From NCBI RefSeq assembly GCF_030704535.1, contig NC_081821.1, positions 5,905,001 to 5,969,000 of the forward strand: DNA of 64,000 nt, read 5' to 3'. The notes beneath the pieces were generated by a model. The model saw nothing but the letters and a program-made list of their open reading frames with translations. It had not been told where the DNA came from and did not search any database. Positions 59,301 to 64,000 of this stretch are shown in pieces; the stretch's first letter is position 1, and each line of letters begins with the position of its first letter. Made by a program: the position numbers and the translations under genes. Source of the DNA: Vitis vinifera (taxonomy: Eukaryota; Streptophyta; Magnoliopsida; Vitales; Vitaceae).

Positions 59301-61045
59301 TACTTTTAACCTTGCCACTCCTCTCTTTCTATCTGTGTGTCTCCCCCCTCTCTCTTTATCCTTGTCTATGTGTGTGTGTGTGTGTGTGTGTTTAGATTGT
59401 ATTTTTGGCTTTAGTTCAAAATGGGGCAACCTTATTTTCTCAAAAGTTCCTCTCTCCCTCTCCGTCTTTCAACTCTTGTGTGTGTGTGTGTGTGTGAGTG
59501 CATGTGCATGTTTTCAAATTGCATTTTTGGCTTTAGTTCAAGTAAATTGATCAATGGATATGTTTCACTTAAAAACTGCTCAGTTTAGGAGTTGCTGGTA
59601 CTTTAATAACTATAGCTATCTTAGAAACTTAAAATATTTCATGCATATTGAAATACCTATATATATGATGTCTCCAAGAGTGCTAAACTCCATCAAACTT
59701 TTTGTTGTCTTTGGCTTGAAATTTAGTTATAAGTTATAACTATTCATGATCTGGATTTCTGTTTCTGGTCTAATGCTTTACTGATAGAACTGCAGCCAAT
59801 CAATGATCTGGATTTCCATCCTCAAAGTACTGTACTGATATCTGGGGCCAAGGATCACACCATAAAGTATGATGTTTACAATATAATTGTACTTATTTCA
59901 TTCACTTCCTTTCTTCATTATCTTGTATATTGTTATTTTTATTCCTTGTTAAATTCTACATTTTTATAATGCAAATTTTAGAACGAAGTTCCTTTTCCTT
60001 TTTTCAGTCTTCTTTTAGATCTATATGTTAAATCCTTGAAAATTATATATTCCTCTAGTAATAAAATGGGATTGGATTCATGGCTCATATTTATGGTATT
60101 GGTTATTGATTTGGCAAGTCCCAAGGCACATTGATCTCGGTACCTCAGATCGATATTAGATGATATGCATGATATGCTAATTAAAAAGCTCAAAAAATTC
60201 TAAAAATTTAATGAAAATTTTTTAGAGAAATAACTATAATTAGATGAACTCAATAAATTAATAAATAAATATTTATCACATTTAGCATTATCTAAATAGT
60301 TATAAAAGCACACATTTGAATTGATTTATGATGGTGTAAAGAATTAAAAAAGTTTAAAACATTACAATACTCATTTTTATGCCTATTATCAATTTTTGAT
60401 CATTGGTATATTGTGAAAATAAAAAATGAAAACGATAAGATGGTGATTAGTATGTAAAACTGTTTGAAAAAAAAATCAGTTTGAATTTTTTGTTCTTACT
60501 CTAGTATTAAGGCATCTTTTCTTAATTGATGAGGGGAATCTCTAAAATATTTAGACATTACTTATTTTTTTGCTTCCATTTTCAATAGATTCAAGTCATG
60601 GTGTTATGATTCCAAATCATCCCATGAGTTGGCAAGTCAAGTGATTCATATTTGAGTTGGGACTGAGTTATTGCTAAATCGCATGATACCAACTCATGTA
60701 TCAAACTCGTCATGGCTATGGTTGAGACGGATATAACTCGGCCGATTTGTACTAGTATTGGCCGAATGCTTTGAAAGATGATTGGATTTGCATCTTTTAT
60801 ATGATGTTTTCGTTTGCACTTTTCAGGTTCTTTGATTTTTCAAAAACAGTAGCAAAGAGGGCATTCAGGGTTATCCAGGTTTTCTTGTCTTCTTATCATA
60901 TTCAATCATGGTTCTTGACCTTAACAATGGAATGCATGATTCACCCATATTACATCCTTTCTACAAATTTTGTCTTTAATGATTCAGGATACTCACAATG
61001 TGCGGTCTGTATCTTTTCATCCTTCTGGGGATTTTCTTTTGGCAG
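50368..61045 (+). CDS. CSTF50: Cleavage stimulation factor subunit 50 (CSTF50), exons 1-9, 3'-partial
   Basis: WD40-repeat subunit of the nuclear CstF complex, which works with CPSF in mRNA 3'-end cleavage and polyadenylation. Nine exons are seen: 50368-50487, 50837-50920, 51008-51138, 56153-56225, 56319-56402, 56475-56567, 59796-59866, 60827-60878 and 60988-61045, in frame for about 255 residues. The N-terminal dimerisation region reads LYRQINALIVAYLRDYNLTQ then AASAVASATMTPLNVDTPPY; next comes KGSSKSFPKHETRHVSEHK and WD40 blades (CARFSLDGRFVATGSADMSI with KLFE; PINDLDFHPQSTVLISGAKD; NVRSVSFHPSGDFLLA). The remaining blades lie past the right edge: the next exon must start GT-ACN-GAT (GTDHP) and was not found before 64000. 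Intron 3 needs a GC donor (GG at 51137-51138, then GCAAGT) to keep frame. The start chosen is MDELQRKMEPNLEQ; an in-frame ATG at 50254 would add 38 residues. Confidence 0.93.
51832..52905 (-). pseudogene. hAT transposase C-terminal remnant
   Basis: Minus-strand pieces read in order: GCGHFLNPEFFYDNPRVEFD (52905 down to 52663), AEWWKLYGNTTPNLRQLAKK with SLTCSASGCEWNWSVFEH (about 52560-52440), and TNKRNKLEQKRLNDFVFVKY (52335 downward), then an acidic tail (EEDDTEMEGYQSSLDGSDDN). LNPEFFY and the W...GCEWNWS block are the hAT family dimerisation domain. Short introns appear to separate the pieces. The N-terminal zinc finger and catalytic core are missing or replaced by the LINE, so it cannot make a full transposase. 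Confidence 0.75.
52906..54560 (-). mobile_element. LINE fragment: ORF1 with DUF4283-type domain, no reverse transcriptase
   Basis: An uninterrupted 339-codon frame (54499-53480, minus) and a second of 131 codons (53378-52983) form an L1-type plant ORF1. Recognisable pieces are RRWFAVESKSFELLVDDVGG, SLVWEEGGRKYRLERRSNEA, RTFADVAKS, LVGRWGNFSIPFPELDFLKS, and the DUF4283 end ANEAWVRVVGLPLHLWSCEV with FKLIRDGCGCFIAVDENTAS. A stop near 53480 separates the two. Endonuclease and reverse transcriptase are absent; the sequence passes straight into hAT transposase at about 52905, so the copy lacks its 3' part, unusual for LINEs, which normally lose the 5' end. Confidence 0.75.
55080..55765 (+). mobile_element. 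Probable 3'-terminal LINE remnant ending in a (GT)n run
   Basis: Translated pieces (DSFHWKVFTKWCF; WCCCEEHNKRSYEGAKMSIV with HLWGSLSFLEF) resemble the C-terminal end of plant LINE reverse transcriptases, where WxxWxERNxRxFE is conserved. The frame is broken many times. A (GT)n tract follows at 55740-55760. Orientation is opposite to the ORF1 fragment, so it is a separate insertion. Confidence 0.4.
55739..55760. repeat. (GT)n microsatellite in CSTF50 intron 3
   Basis: About 11 GT units. Confidence 0.9.
57019..57260. repeat. 121-bp tandem duplication in CSTF50 intron 6
   Basis: AAGGTTAAAATCTATCCCAA at 57019 recurs at 57140; both copies continue through ATGGTGACATCAAAATTTTG and TCTACAAGAG(T/C)GTTTCACT with few differences. 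Confidence 0.9.
57737..57900. repeat. (CT)n tract and repeat unit a in CSTF50 intron 6
   Basis: A (CT)n/(TC)n run is followed by CATGTTTTCAAATTGCTTTT and TTAGTTCAAAATGTGGTAAT; the same unit occurs at 59365-59440 and 59475-59540. Confidence 0.75.
58851..59040. repeat. 106-bp tandem duplication in CSTF50 intron 6
   Basis: TTTTCCCTTCTTTCCAAGTT at 58851 recurs at 58957, both followed by CCTCCTCATTTG and CCCACACCACTAACATGATG. Confidence 0.9.
59365..59540. repeat. (GT)n-associated repeat units b and c in CSTF50 intron 6
   Basis: Two (GT)n runs, each followed by AAATTGCATTTTTGGCTTTA or near variants and GTTCAA; related to the unit at 57737-57900. Confidence 0.75.
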
Positions 61046-64000
61046 GTAAAATTTTCTTTACATTTATCAATTTTTAAGATTAGTGGTACCTATTTGAATT
61101 GGATATTTGTTTATTGTTTTATCTAAACACCATGACAATTGTGTGGATAATACACACACATGCTTGTTCAAAGAAATTAAACTTTTAATCATCATGCTAT
61201 TCACTTGGAACTTCAACTTGTATTAGGCTTATCACACATCTATACTAAAAGGCTAACTAATTGTGAGCTATATTTGGAGATTTCACTATCTCATAAGAGT
61301 TATGTTTTTAACATTCATTGAGCAGTGTTTGGGACTAAAAACTTTTTTAGAACTTTTTAAAGTGCTTGATTTATATTTTTTCAATACTCAATTTTTTATC
61401 CCCATCATTTTTTGTTCCAGTTAAATGAGAATTCTTTTAATCATCCAATTCAATCTAAGGCTGATTTTGTATTGTTGCAACTTTTAGGAAAATCACCTTT
61501 TAGCTATGCTGAAAGAAAAATCAGCTATGTCGAAATGCAATTGAGCGTTTGGCAAACTATGGTTTCAAAAGTGTCTTGACTTTCAAAAGTAACATTTAAG
61601 TGTTTGATAAACCAGATAGCTAAATTGTTGTGAATATGTGTGCTAACAAAAATAGGTGGGCTAAAAATCAATTATTAGTATTTATATTTTTATTTTATTT
61701 AAAAATACTCTTATTTTTCTCTTCTTACTAAATTCAAATAACATATTTATAATAATAGTTTTTTATTTTAAATTTTACAATCTGTGATATAAAATATAAA
61801 TCTCTCAGTAAATGAGGTTTTGGAGTAGAAGAGGATAAGAGAGGAAAAAAATTGTAAAGAAATTGTGAAAGGAAATTATTTAAAAATATAATACTGATTT
61901 TTGTAAAATCTCCCTTTGATCTACTTCTAGGAAATGCTACTAAAGTGGGTCTGATTCTCTTATAATAACTTTTTATTTACTTTACCAAGTAGATTAGTAG
62001 TAAAAAAGTGTTACAAAAAGAGTTTTTGAGGGGGGCTTAAAATAGATCCCAAATGGGCCCTAGGGTTATAATGTCCAATTGCATCCTTGGTAATCTAGTC
62101 GCTTCTAAATTTCTTTGCCCACATCATCTTTTGGTCCATCATCCTTTTGGCTCCTGTATGAACCAAATCACTCATCCATACTGTTGCATTTCTAAATCTT
62201 CGTTGCCCATGGCTGAACTGTCTTAAACAACTTCATTATCCTTTGGTGCCACCTCTAACTTCTTGGTGAATATACTGATTTCAGATTTTCATTTTGTGTA
62301 TTGTCATTCATCCATCTAATAATCATTTCCAAATCCCCTGGTTTTGTTAATTTGTTTCTTGATTGTCCAACATTCTATGCCGTAAATATGGCTGGTCTAG
62401 TAGCTGTGTTTGTCAAACTTTTCCCTAAAGTCAATGGCTGTTCTTTCTCCTTTAAGTTAAGAGCTGGTCTTAAGCTGTGTGATAAAATGTTTCCTTCAAG
62501 TCAGTCAGTATTTTCCTATCATATTATACTATAGATGCTCTTCTCCACTTCATTCAACCAATTGTAATTTTATTTGCAGGCTCTTTCTCCATGTCCACTT
62601 CCTTACAAATAATCAATCCAAGATGGAACTGTCACTTTTAGGTGTCTTCTGTTCATCATTTTTCTTCCCTAGACTCTTGCTTCTTCTCCTGGTTTTACTA
62701 ATATTCCATTTCGCATATTGTTGTAGCAATGCTGGTGGGGACTATATCCTTAAAACTTATGTTTGACTGAGGAAAAGAAAGGAAAATTTCCAGATAGGCC
62801 TAACTAGGAACCAATGGAGTAAACTTGCTTACCCGAAGGAAAAAATTGGATATTTAGATAATTGAGATTTGAGAATTTGATGAATTATATGCCAACACAT
62901 GCATGTGTCTCCAAGCTAGTATTTAGAACATCATGTTGGTATGAACCTACCTCACCTAGGTTCATCAAAAATATAATAATAAAGACATCAAGTAATAGTT
63001 ACAGGTAGTAAGTGGAAGCTAGAAAAGTTCAGCCTGACATGAAATCAAACAATCCTTCTAAGTCACAACCAAGTCCAAGAAGCCTTTAAACCTACCCAGC
63101 CTGATTGTTGACACAGTTAAGAGTCATTTTATGTATCTCCGTGATTTTGGGGAAGTGGAAGTGAAGTCTGTTCTCAAGTTATGAAGGATACTCAAGGGGG
63201 TAGCTTTTTCAGTACATTTTACAGGGCAGTGATTTTAGATTTAGAGCTGCAAATCAGCAGTTGGAGTTCTCAATGTAAGCACAACCTGAGATTAAAACTT
63301 TCCAACACAAAGCCTGACCCACCCAAACTTTTAACCCAATGTACTCAAATTACCTAAAGTTCCAAATTCAGTTTGTGTGGCATTGCTCAAGTTGATTGGA
63401 TCAAGTGGGTATGAACTAGGTTGGGTTAGGTTGACCGCCTGCTAAAGGTGTCAAATGTAGACACTTGGTCTAAGAAAATGCATATTTGCATTAAGCATGG
63501 ATAATGTTATTTCAGAGATAAAATCATTAAAATATGATATAATCCTTTTCCTTTGTTAAGGCAACAGCTGGCTCCTTGTTTTACTGGAAATTACAAAACA
63601 GATGGAATCGGATGAGAAACAGATCCCTGGATGAATCATGTACAGAAACATCAAATTAGAAAACAAAGGAAAGAAGGAAGCACCCTCAAGGTGACAATAA
63701 CAAAAATGATGAGATTCATGTGGAGAAAAGAAATGGTGAGATTGTGGTGTATAAGCTACAAGAAGATTGTAGCTTGTGAGGTTAAGGAGCTTTTGCAGTG
63801 GTGTTGTGGAGTGGCGGAGGCGGTGAAGGAATATGGGAAACTAGGAAGAGATTGGTGGAGGTAAGGAGATAAGAAGAGAGTGTTAGGGGTTCTATTTTGA
63901 GTGCAGTGGAAATGGTGGATGCATGTGGGAGACTAGGAAGAGAGGGTTAGAGGTTCTGTTTTGAGCTTTTCCTCCTTTTTTTTTTTTTTAAAAAAAAAAT
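61046..64000 (+). other. CSTF50 intron 9 to window edge; no exon found
   Basis: The continuation GTDHP was searched for by eye and not seen, so this is probably one long intron. Small open frames (62301-62766, 63631-63864) carry no family resemblance. The last 130 bp contain a short duplication (GACTAGGAAGAGAG/GGGTT). Confidence 0.4.

Overview
The window is nuclear DNA of a flowering plant, almost certainly grapevine (Vitis). The evidence is intron-rich genes of plant-only families, AT-rich spacers full of decayed transposons, and a microRNA cluster containing members of the miR482 superfamily that I recognise as the grape-specific miR3633a/b next to miR482.

Layout: (1) 2.5-3.4 kb, plus strand, the last coding exon of an SPL6-type SBP-box transcription factor, with a miR156 target site; its DNA-binding exons lie upstream of the window. 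(2) 5.5-8.0 kb, minus strand, a complete four-exon UDP-arabinopyranose mutase / reversibly glycosylated polypeptide gene. (3) 8-12.5 kb, AT-rich repeats. (4) 12.6-14.3 kb, three tandem MIR482-superfamily hairpins, each behind its own TATA box and related palindromic promoter modules. (5) 15-17.5 kb, a Ty3/gypsy gag fossil, a tRNA-like sequence, and a snRNA-type promoter (USE plus TATA) facing a structured stretch. (6) 17.5-39.1 kb, a COBRA family cluster: two 5'-truncated pseudogene copies, an intact COBRA-like gene, a 6.5-kb CACTA transposon just downstream of its stop codon, an intact COBL4-type gene, and in the opposite orientation the COBRA (COB) orthologue. (7) 39-50 kb, a repeat-rich spacer with MITEs, LTR fossils and tandem repeats. 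(8) 50.4 kb to the right edge, the first nine exons of CSTF50 (mRNA 3'-end cleavage factor). Its 5-kb third intron has a GC donor and holds a hAT transposon that itself received a LINE.

The protein genes fall into a cell-wall block (arabinose mutase plus GPI-anchored COBRA proteins that orient cellulose deposition) beside CSTF50. From memory, the same neighbours occur in Arabidopsis (RGP2 with COBL4, RGP1 with COBL1, COB with CSTF50), so the window appears to keep an old gene order. The miR482-superfamily cluster (silencing of NLR immune receptor genes) and the miR156-regulated SPL gene are the regulatory RNA highlights. All intron-exon models come from reading splice sites and frame by eye; no search was run.
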